Source of the DNA: Chloroflexi bacterium HGW-Chloroflexi-2
GTDB taxonomy: Bacteria; Chloroflexota; Anaerolineae; Anaerolineales; Anaerolineaceae
Direction of reading: 5' to 3'
Length of the DNA: 49,759 bases
NCBI GenBank assembly: GCA_002840735.1
Contig: PHBY01000021.1
Coordinates: forward strand, 1-49,759
Part shown: in pieces, positions 1 to 9,981 of the stretch
Layout: every line of letters starts with the position of its first letter
Position numbering within the stretch: the first letter of the stretch is position 1
The notes under the pieces: generated by a model
Database searches by the model: none
The model's input: only the letters and a program-made list of their open reading frames with translations
Told to the model about the DNA's origin: nothing
Translations under genes and position numbers: made by a program

Positions 1-252
1 TTGAATACTGGATGGGTTTCTTTTCTTTTCATTCCTTAATTGAATCATCTTTTTTTAAAAAAGTAAAGAGGTTGGCTTTACTTTTTGGACAGCCTCTTGG
101 ACTCTTCCTATCCGTGGATTTGAATCCACGGGGACGAGAGCCAATCTTTTCAAAGCATGAATTCTCTCAACAGCTCAACAGCTTTATAGCTTAAACGCTA
201 TTTTCTTCAGCCTTCAGCCTTAATCCTATAAAATCCAATATATAATTCAACC
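1..252. other. Intergenic start of window with perfect palindrome and AGCTCAACAGCT-type repeats
   Basis: No gene is supported here. Positions 112-131 hold a perfect palindrome with 9-bp arms (CCGTGGATT / AATCCACGG) around a TG centre; the same arms recur in inverted sense at 19531-19550. Positions 168-192 contain short repeats of the type CAACAGCTCAACAGCTTTATAGCTT, and 208-222 repeats TTCAGCC. A small open frame across the palindrome has no recognisable domain and is left out. Confidence 0.6.
241..246 (+). promoter_or_regulatory. -10 element for a leaderless hyuA mRNA
   Basis: A perfect TATAAT ends 6 nt before the hyuA ATG at 253. A bacterial -10 box normally starts transcription about 6-8 nt downstream, so the transcript should begin at the ATG. 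No Shine-Dalgarno sequence precedes the start. At least seven other genes in the window have the same arrangement. Confidence 0.6.
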
Positions 253-2255
<2,003 letters not shown>

Positions 2256-2259
<4 letters not shown>

Positions 2260-3836
2260 GCTATGACCCCATTCGCCTGGAAATTTTCAAGCATTTATTT
2301 GCCTCCATTGCGGAGGAGATGGGCACTGTCCTGCGCAAGTCCAGCTACTCCCCCAATATTAAGGAAAGAAGGGACTATTCCTGCGCGGTATTTGACGCAC
2401 AGGCGCAGATGATCGCGCAGGCAGCCCACATCCCGGTGCACCTGGGATCCATGCCGCTCTCGGTGCTGGCTGCCATCCAGCAATTCTCCAATCAATTACA
2501 ACCTGGAGATGCCGTCATTCTGAACGATCCCTTCCGCGGTGGCACGCATTTGCCCGATATCACCATCGTCTCCCCGGTCTTTTCGAGTGATTATTCACCT
2601 GTTCTGCTCGGTTTTGTGGCTTCGCGTGCCCACCATGCGGATGTAGGCGGTATGACACCCGGATCCATGCCGGTCGGGCGCGAACTCTTTCAGGAGGGTT
2701 TGATCATCCCACCTGTCAAACTGGTGCGCGCTGGGAAAACCGACCAGGCAATCCTGAACTTGATACTGGCGAATGTGCGCACTCCGGAAGAACGCCTGGG
2801 GGATCTACTGGCGCAGCTGGCAGCCAACCAGCGTGGCACGGAACGGCTGCTGGAAATGGTCAGCCGTTATGGCAGCGAGGAGATCTACACTTCCATGCAG
2901 GCGTTGCTGGCTTATACCGAACGCATGACCCGTAATTTGATCACATCCTTACCGGATGGCACCTTTTCCTTCAGCGATTCCCTGGACGATGACGGCATCA
3001 CCACTCAACCCGTCCCCATTTGCGTCGCGATCACCATTCAGGGCGATCATGCCACCGTAGATTTTAGTGGCTCTGCTCCGCAACAACAGGGTAATATCAA
3101 TGCTGTCTACGCCATCACCCTTTCAGCAGTCTACTATGTGTTTCGCTGTCTTCTGGAACTGGATGTACCCAATAACTCAGGTTGCCTGGCGCCGGTGGAA
3201 GTGATTGCTCCGGAAGGAACAGTGGTTAATGCCCAGTCACCTGCCGCAGTGGCTGGTGGAAACGTGGAAACTTCCCAGCGCATCGTGGATGTGCTTCTAG
3301 GCGCTTTATCCCAGGCCTGCCCGGAAAAAATCCCGGCTGCCAGCCAGGGCACCATGAACAATATCACCATCGGCGGTCCCTTGCTTTCTGGTAGCGGTTC
3401 CTTTACTTATTATGAGACCCTTGCTGGCGGTACCGGCGCTACCATCGAACAGGATGGCGCTTCTGCCGTGCATTCGCACATGACCAACACCCTCAACACC
3501 CCGGTGGAAGCACTGGAATACGCCTACCCTTTACGAGTAATGCGCTATGAAGTCCGGCGTGGATCTGGTGGATTGGGTCGCAAACGTGGCGGTGATGGTC
3601 TGCGTCGCGATCTCCAGGTGCTGGTCAATTGCCAGGCGACCTTGTTGACAGAACGACGCAAACACCAACCTTATGGACTGATTGGTGGGGACCCAGGACA
3701 GAGTGGTTTAAACAGCCTGTCGAGGGGAGAAGATACAATCCTCTTAAAGGAAAAAGGCACCGTGGAATTGCAACCAGGTGACATCATCAGCATCCAGACA
3801 CCCGGGGGTGGGGGATACGGATTTATCAAAGGCTAA
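2256..3836 (+). CDS. hyuB: Hydantoinase/5-oxoprolinase family protein, subunit B
   Basis: Small subunit partner of the preceding gene (526 aa, typical for HyuB). Recognisable family stretches are the N-terminal YDPIRLEIFKHLFASIAEEM and the metal-site-bearing region IPVHLGSMP, followed by LNDPFRGGTHLPDI and SRAHHADVGG. The C-terminus ends in the usual Gly-rich PGGGGYG. HyuA and HyuB form one ATP-dependent hydrolase. The frame starts inside the hyuA stop codon (ATGA), which fixes the start. No terminator hairpin is seen after the stop; the next gene has its own -10 box only a few bases downstream. Confidence 0.93.
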
Positions 3837-3843
3837 AATCCTG

Positions 3844-3849
3844 TATAAT
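3844..3849 (+). promoter_or_regulatory. -10 element for leaderless mntA
   Basis: TATAAT lies only 8 nt after the hyuB stop and 6 nt before the mntA ATG at 3856, predicting a leaderless transcript. It suggests the toxin-antitoxin genes are transcribed independently of hyuAB. Confidence 0.55.
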
Positions 3850-3855
3850 TTGGTT

Positions 3856-4149
3856 ATGAAACGAAAAAAGGTGCTTGAGATTTTAAATCAATATCAAACA
3901 GAATTACAGGAGATGGGGGTAAAGAGTCTGGCGTTGTTCGGTTCGGTTGCCCGTGATGAAGCTACACCGGAAAGCGACGTAGACATCCTGGTTGAATTTA
4001 ATCGCCCAATGGGATTATTTGGTTTGATTGAAGTACAGAATCGATTAGAAGAATTATTGGGTTGTAAAGTTGATTTGGGAACATTGGATAGTCTGAAATA
4101 TAGAATTCGCGAGAATGTTCTGAAGGATTGTTATTATGTCTCCTCGTAA
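3856..4149 (+). CDS. mntA: MntA-type nucleotidyltransferase antitoxin
   Basis: Small (97 aa) minimal nucleotidyltransferase of the MNT family. The catalytic signature is complete: G29-S30, then DxD at D41/D43 (GSVARDEATPESDVDI), matching GSx10DxD. In MntA-HepT type VII toxin-antitoxin systems this enzyme AMPylates a tyrosine of the HEPN toxin and inactivates it. An in-frame upstream start at 3778 would lie inside hyuB and is less likely than the ATG at 3856, which follows a -10 box by 6 nt. The frame overlaps the hepT start (ATG 4136), as usual for this pair. The toxin is broken while the antitoxin looks intact. Confidence 0.9.
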   Translation: MKRKKVLEILNQYQTELQEMGVKSLALFGSVARDEATPESDVDILVEFNRPMGLFGLIEVQNRLEELLGCKVDLGTLDSLKYRIRENVLKDCYYVSS

Positions 4150-4511
4150 ATGGGTTGTGAGAATCCAGGATATTATAGACGCAATTCATGAAATAAAATC
4201 ATTTATAAATGAGATGACATTCCAGGAATTCGTATCCGATACAAAAACTATTCGTGCGGTTGAACTTAATTTTATCATTATTGACAGAAGCTGTCTCCGC
4301 AATTCCAGATGAGGTCCAATATTTGTATCAGGATGTGCCATGGCATTTAATGCGTGGTTTACGGAATCAATTGGTTCACGCATATTTTTCGATAGCACCA
4401 AAAATTCTATGGGATACGATCAGAAGATCAAACTATTTTTTTCTGATTGCGGCTAATTATCCTCAAACTTTTTTCGTTTACGCCTTTTCAACCAGATCAT
4501 ACCTGATATGA
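4136..4511 (+). pseudogene. hepT: HepT-like HEPN toxin, frameshifted
   Basis: The frame opening at ATG 4136 reads MSPRKWVVRIQDIIDAI and continues to about residue 51 (VELNFIII), then stops at once. The next frame carries the rest of the domain: EAVSAIPDE, DVPWHLMRGLRNQLVHAYFS and PKILWDTI. It includes the HepT catalytic motif Rx4HxY (RNQLVHAY). One extra base near 4285, between ATTATT and GAAGCT, accounts for the break. After WDTI the end no longer resembles the family and runs into the oppositely oriented DedA-like gene, so the 3' end may also be eroded. Without a recoding event this gives no active toxin; a sequencing error is the main alternative. Confidence 0.82.
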
Positions 4512-5034
4512 CGACAAAAGCCGTGACTGTCAGAAAAATCGACTGCATTTCTCTGGAAGCTTTTCCAATGGCGGATGCATAGAGAAATAATAGCGTAACA
4601 AACATACTGGACCTTATCAATTCAGCCAACACCAGCATGCCTATCCAGCGTCGTACGGGCACCTTATTCAATCCCGTAGCGATCAGAGATGGGACCATTA
4701 ATCCCACAGTGAATTTTGCCATAAAGAGGAAACGTGGAGCGTGTTGCTGGATTTCAAGCGAGATGTCATCAATTAATTGTAAGTCCAGTTTCAATCTATG
4801 TGCCAGTCGTTTGATTCTGTCCAATTGGAAATAACGCCCCAGGTTATACCAGGCTATATCAGCCGTTAAGTTACCAGCAACTAGAGCAACAAAAACCAGT
4901 ATCGGACGCAAATACACCTCGGAAATGGTAATGCCAGCTGCCAGATTGCTTAAGAGGTCTTCCAGCAGAGTTGTTAATCCCATGGCAAGATAAGGTAATA
5001 CGGATTCGGTGATGAGAGTCAAAATAAAATACAT
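4453..5034 (-). CDS. DedA/VTT-domain membrane protein
   Basis: A 193-aa integral membrane protein with four to five hydrophobic segments and the VTT (SNARE-associated Golgi/DedA) signature. This comprises the central AGNLTADIAWYNLGRYF stretch, then FMAKFTVGLMVPSLIATGLNKVPVRRW, equivalent to the FxxRFxPxxR region. DedA-family proteins act in the cytoplasmic membrane as lipid or undecaprenyl-phosphate flippases and help maintain proton motive force; the role of this member is not defined. The C-terminus is basic (WLKRRKRKKFEDN). Its 3' end overlaps the eroded hepT end on the other strand. Confidence 0.78.
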   Translation of the reverse strand: MYFILTLITESVLPYLAMGLTTLLEDLLSNLAAGITISEVYLRPILVFVALVAGNLTADIAWYNLGRYFQLDRIKRLAHRLKLDLQLIDDISLEIQQHAPRFLFMAKFTVGLMVPSLIATGLNKVPVRRWIGMLVLAELIRSSMFVTLLFLYASAIGKASREMQSIFLTVTAFVVISGMIWLKRRKRKKFEDN

Positions 5035-5440
5035 ACTGTCACTTCTTTTTTTTCCTGGTTTGTTTGAACATCGACAAATCGAAAATTGTGTCAGAACCTA
5101 ACAAGACCATAACCTTCGATTGTACCCTTTATTCTGCTTTCCAACCAATTAATTCTAATCGGCCAGATTATCCCCGACAACACCAAATCTATTTCATCAG
5201 GATTCAGAATACCAAAATTTTCCCGTTCAACCCGGCATTTTGTACTCTGTATCCCTGGATTTTCCGTTTATCACGGCTAAATCTTTTTCGGTAATCCAAT
5301 CTCGTCCCGAATTGTAATAATAATCAAATTTGACTATACTCTACATCAATAGGTGATTTTCCTCAAAATCCGCACCTATAACTGATCTGTCCTAAAAATC
5401 CCTGATTTAAAAAACGATAATTATCAATAGGGAACCAACA
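5035..5440. other. Divergent intergenic region, no gene recognised
   Basis: A 406-bp AT-rich gap between the DedA-like gene (minus) and a lipoprotein gene (plus). It must hold both promoters, but no strong -35/-10 pair, hairpin or repeat is evident. A 76-codon open frame at 5064-5294 has no family resemblance and unusual composition and is not called. Confidence 0.5.
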
Positions 5441-5944
5441 ATGATTAAAAAGAATCGAAATCCAGTATTTGTGTCCATCATTTTCCTATTGTCATTGACA
5501 CATTTAGCTTGTATATTAGGCGATATTCCAGCTGCCAATGAGTTTGGAAATAATCCTGATCACATTGCGACGCTTACTGCTCAAGCAACTTTACAGCAAG
5601 AAGAAGTTCAAACAAGCACAGAAACAGTAAATGTAACGCCAACCGCCACAAACACCGCTTTGGATATGATACCCGGAACCTGGACAGGTACCGCTCAATG
5701 GATGTGTGATGACAATCCTGCCTGGAATATGAGCATGAATTTTCGGGCAAATGGGACTGTTACCATCACATTATCAGGTCCTGGTGAAACAACCTCTGCG
5801 GAGGGAAAATGGGTACTCCAGGATAATAAGATCAGCATTCAATTGCAAACAAACTTTTGGTACGGAACTGTTTCAGAAAAAACCATCAAAGGATCCTTTG
5901 AAGAAAATGATTGTAGCGGTGTCTGGAAAGCGCAGAAAAAATAA
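5441..5944 (+). CDS. Putative lipoprotein with Thr-rich linker
   Basis: A 167-aa exported protein: positively charged N-terminus (MIKKNRN), hydrophobic core and a lipobox-like LTHLAC around Cys 25, so probably a membrane-anchored lipoprotein. Residues 45-75 form a Thr/Gln/Ala-rich linker. The C-terminal 90 residues form a compact domain beginning PGTWTGTAQW with two further cysteines (CDDN and DCSG) that could form a disulfide; the pattern resembles a small beta-barrel fold, but I do not recognise the family. An AGGGAA ribosome-binding site lies upstream of ATG 5441. A DUF1697 gene follows 9 nt after the stop and may be co-transcribed. Confidence 0.7.
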   Translation: MIKKNRNPVFVSIIFLLSLTHLACILGDIPAANEFGNNPDHIATLTAQATLQQEEVQTSTETVNVTPTATNTALDMIPGTWTGTAQWMCDDNPAWNMSMNFRANGTVTITLSGPGETTSAEGKWVLQDNKISIQLQTNFWYGTVSEKTIKGSFEENDCSGVWKAQKK

Positions 5945-5953
5945 GGACATTTC

Positions 5954-6490
5954 TTGAATACTTACGTTGCCCTCTTTCGCGGCATCAATGTCGGTGGTAA
6001 AAATATTCTCAAAATGAAGGACCTGATCAACCTGCTGGAAGGGCTGGGGGCAAAGCAAATTAAGACCTATATCCAGAGCGGGAATGCTGTATTCCTATCT
6101 CTCCAGGAGCCCACCCAGATTTCAGAACAGGTCAGCCAGGCCATCCAACAACGCTTTGGATTTACCCCACTTGTGCTGATACTCTCTCGAGTTGAATTCG
6201 AAAAAGCCATTACAGAAAACCCTTTTCCCGAAGCAGTATCCAACCCGAGTTCTCTGCACCTTGGGTTTCTGGCTCGTCCACCTGAAAAACCCAATTTGGA
6301 AGGGCTTGAGAAACTCAAACATGAGAGCGAAAAATATCACCTGACCGGCAGAGTCTTTTACCTGTACGCTCCTGAAGGGGTTGGTAGGTCAAAGTTAGCG
6401 GCCAGCTGTGAAAAACTGCTGGGTGTTCCCATGACCGATCGCAATTGGAAGACGGTTTGTAAGATCCAAACGCTGATCGAGGAGAATTGA
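5954..6490 (+). CDS. DUF1697 family protein
   Basis: A 178-aa protein of the DUF1697 family, recognised from the conserved N-terminus YVALFRGINVGGKNILKMKDL and the following KTYIQSGNAVF and GVGRSKLA stretches. The function of the family is not established. The start is a TTG at 5954 with an AAGGA ribosome-binding site; no earlier in-frame start is available. It lies 9 nt downstream of the lipoprotein gene and converges with the methyltransferase-like gene that ends at 6505. Confidence 0.85.
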   Translation: MNTYVALFRGINVGGKNILKMKDLINLLEGLGAKQIKTYIQSGNAVFLSLQEPTQISEQVSQAIQQRFGFTPLVLILSRVEFEKAITENPFPEAVSNPSSLHLGFLARPPEKPNLEGLEKLKHESEKYHLTGRVFYLYAPEGVGRSKLAASCEKLLGVPMTDRNWKTVCKIQTLIEEN

Positions 6491-6504
6491 ACAGCTAACC
6501 AGCA

Positions 6505-6972
6505 TTAAATCCATCGACGAACACTGGACTTGTATTTTGCATATTCCAAACCAAACTTTTCTTCCAGGTAGGTCTCCTCTGGAATGATCACCCAGATAGT
6601 AATCAGCCATACCAGCAACGGAACAAACAGTAATCCCCACATGTTTTGATTTAAGATTAGTGCACCTGCAAAAACCATTGTTAGTCCAACATACATCGGA
6701 TTTCTTGTGCGCTGATAAACTCCGGATAGAATCAAAGTGGTTGAAGGTCGCTGTGGAATTGGAGATGTCTTCGCTTGAAGCATACCACGAATAGCAGGGA
6801 TTCCAAAAACAAAATTCAGAACAATCAGAATAACACCTAAAATCCTGGCAAGAATGACAGGCATGAAAGAAAGCGGCAGAACTACTTGAAGTAAGATGGC
6901 AACGCCAGCCAGCCCAATATAAACCACAATTGGGTTAACAACAACTGATGCATGATCTCTTTTTGGTTCCAT
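6505..6972 (-). CDS. Isoprenylcysteine carboxyl methyltransferase-like membrane protein
   Basis: An integral membrane methyltransferase-like protein (155 aa from the ATG at 6972). It has several hydrophobic segments and the ICMT/PEMT-type C-terminal signature: GVYQRTRNPMYVGL, then PEETYLEEKFGLEYAKYKSSVRRWI. In this family the RNPMYxG and EExxLxxxFGxEYxxYxxxVxRW blocks bind S-adenosylmethionine and the lipid substrate. The substrate here is unknown; bacterial homologues occur in many contexts. The ATG at 6972 is preferred because GGAG lies just upstream; an in-frame TTG at 7023 would add 17 residues. It is divergent from the tetR gene and shares its operator-bearing promoter region. Confidence 0.83.
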   Translation of the reverse strand: MEPKRDHASVVVNPIVVYIGLAGVAILLQVVLPLSFMPVILARILGVILIVLNFVFGIPAIRGMLQAKTSPIPQRPSTTLILSGVYQRTRNPMYVGLTMVFAGALILNQNMWGLLFVPLLVWLITIWVIIPEETYLEEKFGLEYAKYKSSVRRWI

Positions 6973-7046
6973 TTTCCAGATCTCCTTTAGGATTGGCGAT
7001 GAATCGTGATTGACAATCACCAAATTTGAATATAAACTTATTAATA

Positions 7047-7080
7047 ACAGTAATGCTATATTAGATACAGTATTGCTGTA
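7047..7080. promoter_or_regulatory. Candidate TetR operator pair in divergent promoter
   Basis: ACAGTAATGCT (7047-7057) and ACAGTATTGCT (7067-7077) are direct repeats exactly 20 bp apart, about two helical turns. The second is centred in the palindrome TACAG-N5-CTGTA (7066-7080). They sit between the methyltransferase-like gene and tetR, where an autoregulating TetR dimer pair would bind. Confidence 0.5.
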
Positions 7081-7114
7081 ATGAATATAACAAATTGGAC
7101 AAACTTTGTCAAGT

Positions 7115-7774
7115 ATGAATAAAAAAGAGTCTTATAATAAACGACCTTATAATTCCAAACGCCGGCGAATGCAGGCCGATCAAACCCGATTGCTGATTGT
7201 GGAGGCAGCTCGCAAGTTGTTTTCCGAACGTGGTTATACCGGTGCAACTATAGAGGCAATTGCACAGGAAGCAGGTGTGGCCGCTGAGACAGTTTATGCT
7301 GCCTTTGGTAATAAACGCGAAATTTTATCAAAGTTAATTGATGTGTCAGTTGTTGGTGATGATCAACCTATCCCCCTTTTGCAAAGAGCTGGTCCATTGT
7401 CGGTAATGCAAGAAAAAAACCCACATCGCCAGATTGAAATCTTTTCGCATGACATTTTTGAGATTATGAGCCGCATGGCCCCCATCTTTGAAATTATGCG
7501 TATCGCAGCCAAAACAGAGCCAGAGATTTCTGATATACTGCAACAAATTCTCAAGAGCCGGTACCATGGCATGGAAAAGTTTATCCAATATCTATCTACA
7601 AATATCACCTTGCAAGAAGATCTCACACCGGCTGAAGCTGTCGAAACTGTTTGGGCCATTACCAGTGCTGAACTCTACAACTTATTGACTGTCGATCGCG
7701 GTTGGTCCGGTGAACAATATGAACAATGGCTGGCAAAAACACTGAAAAAAATCTTATTGGAGGCAAACCAATGA
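7115..7774 (+). CDS. TetR/AcrR family transcriptional regulator
   Basis: A 219-aa TetR-family repressor. The basic N-terminus leads into a canonical helix-turn-helix around residues 44-66 (ATIEAIAQEAGVAAETVYAAFGNK), followed by a helical ligand-binding and dimerisation domain. The ATG at 7115 is preferred over an in-frame TTG at 7106. Its TGA overlaps the ATG of the nitroreductase gene (ATGA at 7771-7774), so the two are one operon and the repressor most likely controls the nitroreductase and perhaps the divergent methyltransferase-like gene. The ligand is unknown. Confidence 0.92.
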   Translation: MNKKESYNKRPYNSKRRRMQADQTRLLIVEAARKLFSERGYTGATIEAIAQEAGVAAETVYAAFGNKREILSKLIDVSVVGDDQPIPLLQRAGPLSVMQEKNPHRQIEIFSHDIFEIMSRMAPIFEIMRIAAKTEPEISDILQQILKSRYHGMEKFIQYLSTNITLQEDLTPAEAVETVWAITSAELYNLLTVDRGWSGEQYEQWLAKTLKKILLEANQ

Positions 7775-8625
7775 ACCTGTACGAAATCATGATGAATCGC
7801 CGCTCGGTGCGCAATTTTAAAGATCAAACCATTCCTGCGGAGATCATTAATCAACTTCTGGATGCCGCCAACAACGCCCCCTCCGGTGGAAACATCCAAC
7901 CTGTCTCCATTATCCTGATCCAGGAAAAGGAGAACCGGACGATCCTTTCTGAGATGGTAGGCAACCAACCCTGGGTCAAGAATGCCCCGTTATCGATGAT
8001 CTTCTGCCTGGATTTCAACCGTGTCAAACGTTGGGCTGCCTTGAATGGAACTGAGTTCAAAGGTGAACAGGCTCTCGCTCACTTTTTGATTTCCTATGCG
8101 GACGTAATGTGCGCTGCCCAGTCGGTGGTTTTGCTGGCGGAGAGCCTGGGCTTGGGCTCGGTTTACGTGGGCACGATCCAATCCCAGATGGACGAAGCAC
8201 GGGAACGATATGCGATCCCAGATTTCGTATTACCCCTGATGATTCTTTCTTTGGGGTACCCCAAATCAATTCCCCGCACCATTTCAAAGCTACAACCAGA
8301 AGTGATTGTGCATCACGAACAGTACCAATCGCGCAGTGATGATGAGATCCAGCAGGCTTTCCATCAAAAATATGGCAATTTCAACATAAAGGCAGAAGAA
8401 TATCTGGAGAAAGCATTCATTGAAGCCGTCGAAGCCGATAAGCAAAGTGGCGAAGGCTGGACTGAATGGGCTGTGGATCAAATGAAGAAAATGGAAATCC
8501 GCAACGATGCACAATTTCTCTTTCAATTTCGTTACCCAACCCACCTCATGGTACAGATGAACGCCGAATTGATCGAATCCTTCAAAAATGCTGGCTTCGA
8601 TTTCTTTGTGGAACCGGAATCCTGA
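7771..8625 (+). CDS. Nitroreductase family protein
   Basis: A 284-aa FMN-dependent nitroreductase-family enzyme. The N-terminal signature YEIMMNRRSVRNFKDQTIP with NNAPSGGNIQP gives the FMN-phosphate-binding Arg/Ser residues; GLGSVYVGTI and LSLGYPK are the conserved C-terminal flavin contacts. Family members reduce nitroaromatics, quinones or flavins with NAD(P)H. The last 90 or so residues (from IVHHEQY) extend beyond the usual 190-aa core and are acidic and helical. Start at ATG 7771 has a GGAGG ribosome-binding site and overlaps tetR. An intrinsic terminator follows. Confidence 0.9.
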   Translation: MNLYEIMMNRRSVRNFKDQTIPAEIINQLLDAANNAPSGGNIQPVSIILIQEKENRTILSEMVGNQPWVKNAPLSMIFCLDFNRVKRWAALNGTEFKGEQALAHFLISYADVMCAAQSVVLLAESLGLGSVYVGTIQSQMDEARERYAIPDFVLPLMILSLGYPKSIPRTISKLQPEVIVHHEQYQSRSDDEIQQAFHQKYGNFNIKAEEYLEKAFIEAVEADKQSGEGWTEWAVDQMKKMEIRNDAQFLFQFRYPTHLMVQMNAELIESFKNAGFDFFVEPES

Positions 8626-8664
8626 ACACGCATTATACAATAATTACAAATACTAAAGATCTCC

Positions 8665-8699
8665 ATCCCTCCAAGATTCATCTCGGGAGGGATTTTTCC
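8665..8699 (+). terminator. Intrinsic terminator after nitroreductase
   Basis: Stem arms ATCCCTCC (8665-8672) and GGAGGGAT (8686-8693) close a 13-nt loop and are followed by TTTTCCTTTTTT. The position, 40 nt past the nitroreductase stop, fits the end of the tetR operon. Confidence 0.75.
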
Positions 8700-8922
8700 T
8701 TTTTTGCCTTTAGCCTTTAGGTTTGAGCCTTCTTTTCCCTTTAGACTTTAGACTTTAAACTTTTTTTCCACCTTTCATTTTTGTTAACTCCGTTCCCAAC
8801 CGTTTTGCGTATCGATCGTTGAGCACAGGCGTCTTAAAGGATAAGTCGACACCAGCAATCGTTGGTGACATCCCAATCAAAATCAATCCCATACTTATAA
8901 AGCATTAAGAAAGAGAGATCCA
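8700..8922. repeat. Heptamer-type low-complexity spacer
   Basis: Contains CTTTAG-based heptads (CTTTAGC, CTTTAGG, then CTTTAGA, CTTTAGA, CTTTAAA near 8740-8760). The remainder (8770-8915) shows no gene; it presumably contains the promoter of the DUF5667 gene. Confidence 0.5.
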
Positions 8923-9750
8923 ATGAAAATTTTGACAATCGCAACAATCCTTATGTTGTTGTTGGGGGGTGGAATATCCACCGTAGCGGCGCAAACCAGC
9001 TTACCCGGCGATGTGCTTTACCCGGTGAAAGGGCTGGTGGAGGATATCGAATTAGGACTGGCAACCAAACCTGAAACTCAATTCCAAATTGCATTAAAGC
9101 ATGCCAACCAACGATTTTTAGAAATCCAAACTCTGATTGAAAGCGGTGAAATGGTTCCCGAACCATTGTTCTTTGAATGGCATATGCAACTTTGTACTGC
9201 TTTACAATTCGCGCTCCAATCGGGTGACCCCACTGGAAATTTATTGATGGTTCAGCAAATGTTACAACAACAAACCATGCGGGCAAATAAGGGAGAACAA
9301 ACGGGTGAACCGATCATGAATCTCTTCAAAAACACCCTGCAAAACCAGATGAAATTCGTAGGTGCCGGTATTGAAGAGCCGGATAAATTAGCCAGTGAAC
9401 TCAATTATATGGTGAATTATCAAAAGAAGAATAGCAAAGCCGAGCTGGAAGATCAATTTCAGACGCTTTATCTAGCCACCGACGAATCGGTTGATCAGGA
9501 GGTCAGTGGAGAACAAGCCATGTACCAATGGATGTACATGACCAACCTTGACGAAGATAAAGAAGATGGCGGCCAGAACTCCCACAATGAGCAAAACAGC
9601 GGTGATAACCAGGGTGGCAATGAGAATGGTGATGGCAACGACAGCAGCGGTGGTGACAATGGTGGGAGTGGTGGCAACGGTGGAGGAAACGGTGGTGGTA
9701 ATGGCGGTGGCAACGGCGGCGGCGGTGGTGGAGGTGGTGGGGGCGGTTAA
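8923..9750 (+). CDS. DUF5667-domain secreted protein with Gly-rich tail
   Basis: A 275-aa exported protein with a signal peptide (MKILTIATILMLLLGGGISTVAAQ) and a DUF5667 domain: LPGDVLYPVKGLVEDIELGL followed by FQIALKHANQRFLEIQTLIESG. DUF5667 occurs mainly in Chloroflexota and Actinomycetota and its function is unknown. Residues 212-240 are acidic and Asn-rich (EDKEDGGQNSHNEQ), and the last 40 are almost pure Gly/Asn, ending in a run of 11 glycines from GGT/GGC/GGA codons. The tail is encoded by slippage-prone trinucleotide repeats and may vary in length between strains. The gene stands alone between two terminators. Confidence 0.85.
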   Translation: MKILTIATILMLLLGGGISTVAAQTSLPGDVLYPVKGLVEDIELGLATKPETQFQIALKHANQRFLEIQTLIESGEMVPEPLFFEWHMQLCTALQFALQSGDPTGNLLMVQQMLQQQTMRANKGEQTGEPIMNLFKNTLQNQMKFVGAGIEEPDKLASELNYMVNYQKKNSKAELEDQFQTLYLATDESVDQEVSGEQAMYQWMYMTNLDEDKEDGGQNSHNEQNSGDNQGGNENGDGNDSSGGDNGGSGGNGGGNGGGNGGGNGGGGGGGGGGG

Positions 9751-9784
9751 ATAACCACAACAATCCTTACGAATCGTCTTATAA

Positions 9785-9812
9785 GGGTGCATCGCTGATG
9801 CATCCTTTTTTA
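9785..9812 (+). terminator. Intrinsic terminator after DUF5667 gene
   Basis: GGGTGCATC (9785-9793) pairs with GATGCATCC (9797-9805) with one G-U pair and a 3-nt loop, followed by TTTTTTAT. A textbook rho-independent terminator. Confidence 0.88.
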
Positions 9813-9884
9813 TAATAGCAGAACACGGGTTAATGAATCGAACGCTTTATGGATGACAATGATGGGGTGTTTGTTAATTAATCT

Positions 9885-9956
9885 GTAGGGATGAAGGATC
9901 GGATAATAGTCTCTAATTTTCACCTATCATTTCGTTATCCGATCCTTCATCCCTAC
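9885..9956. repeat. 22-bp-arm hairpin repeat, copy 1
   Basis: Perfect inverted repeats of 22 bp (9885-9906 and 9935-9956, beginning GTAGGGATGAAGGATCGG) enclose exactly 28 nt. Copy 2 lies at 46457-46528 with the same arm and loop lengths. Two base pairs differ between copies, and both are compensated on the other arm. Confidence 0.85.
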
Positions 9957-9981
9957 CTGTGGAAATACGGTACCATGCACT

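Noticed and set aside
112-131. GTGGATTTGAATCCAC could be a tRNA T-arm (TTCGAATCC-like)
   Set aside because: It is a simple 9-bp-arm palindrome that recurs at 19531 in inverse orientation, and no acceptor, D- or anticodon arms surround either copy.
9472-9792. Long antisense frames opposite the Gly-rich tail of the DUF5667 protein
   Set aside because: They are Pro/Thr/His-rich translations of the GGT/GGC repeats on the other strand and lack start signals; the sense gene has a signal peptide, domain and terminator.
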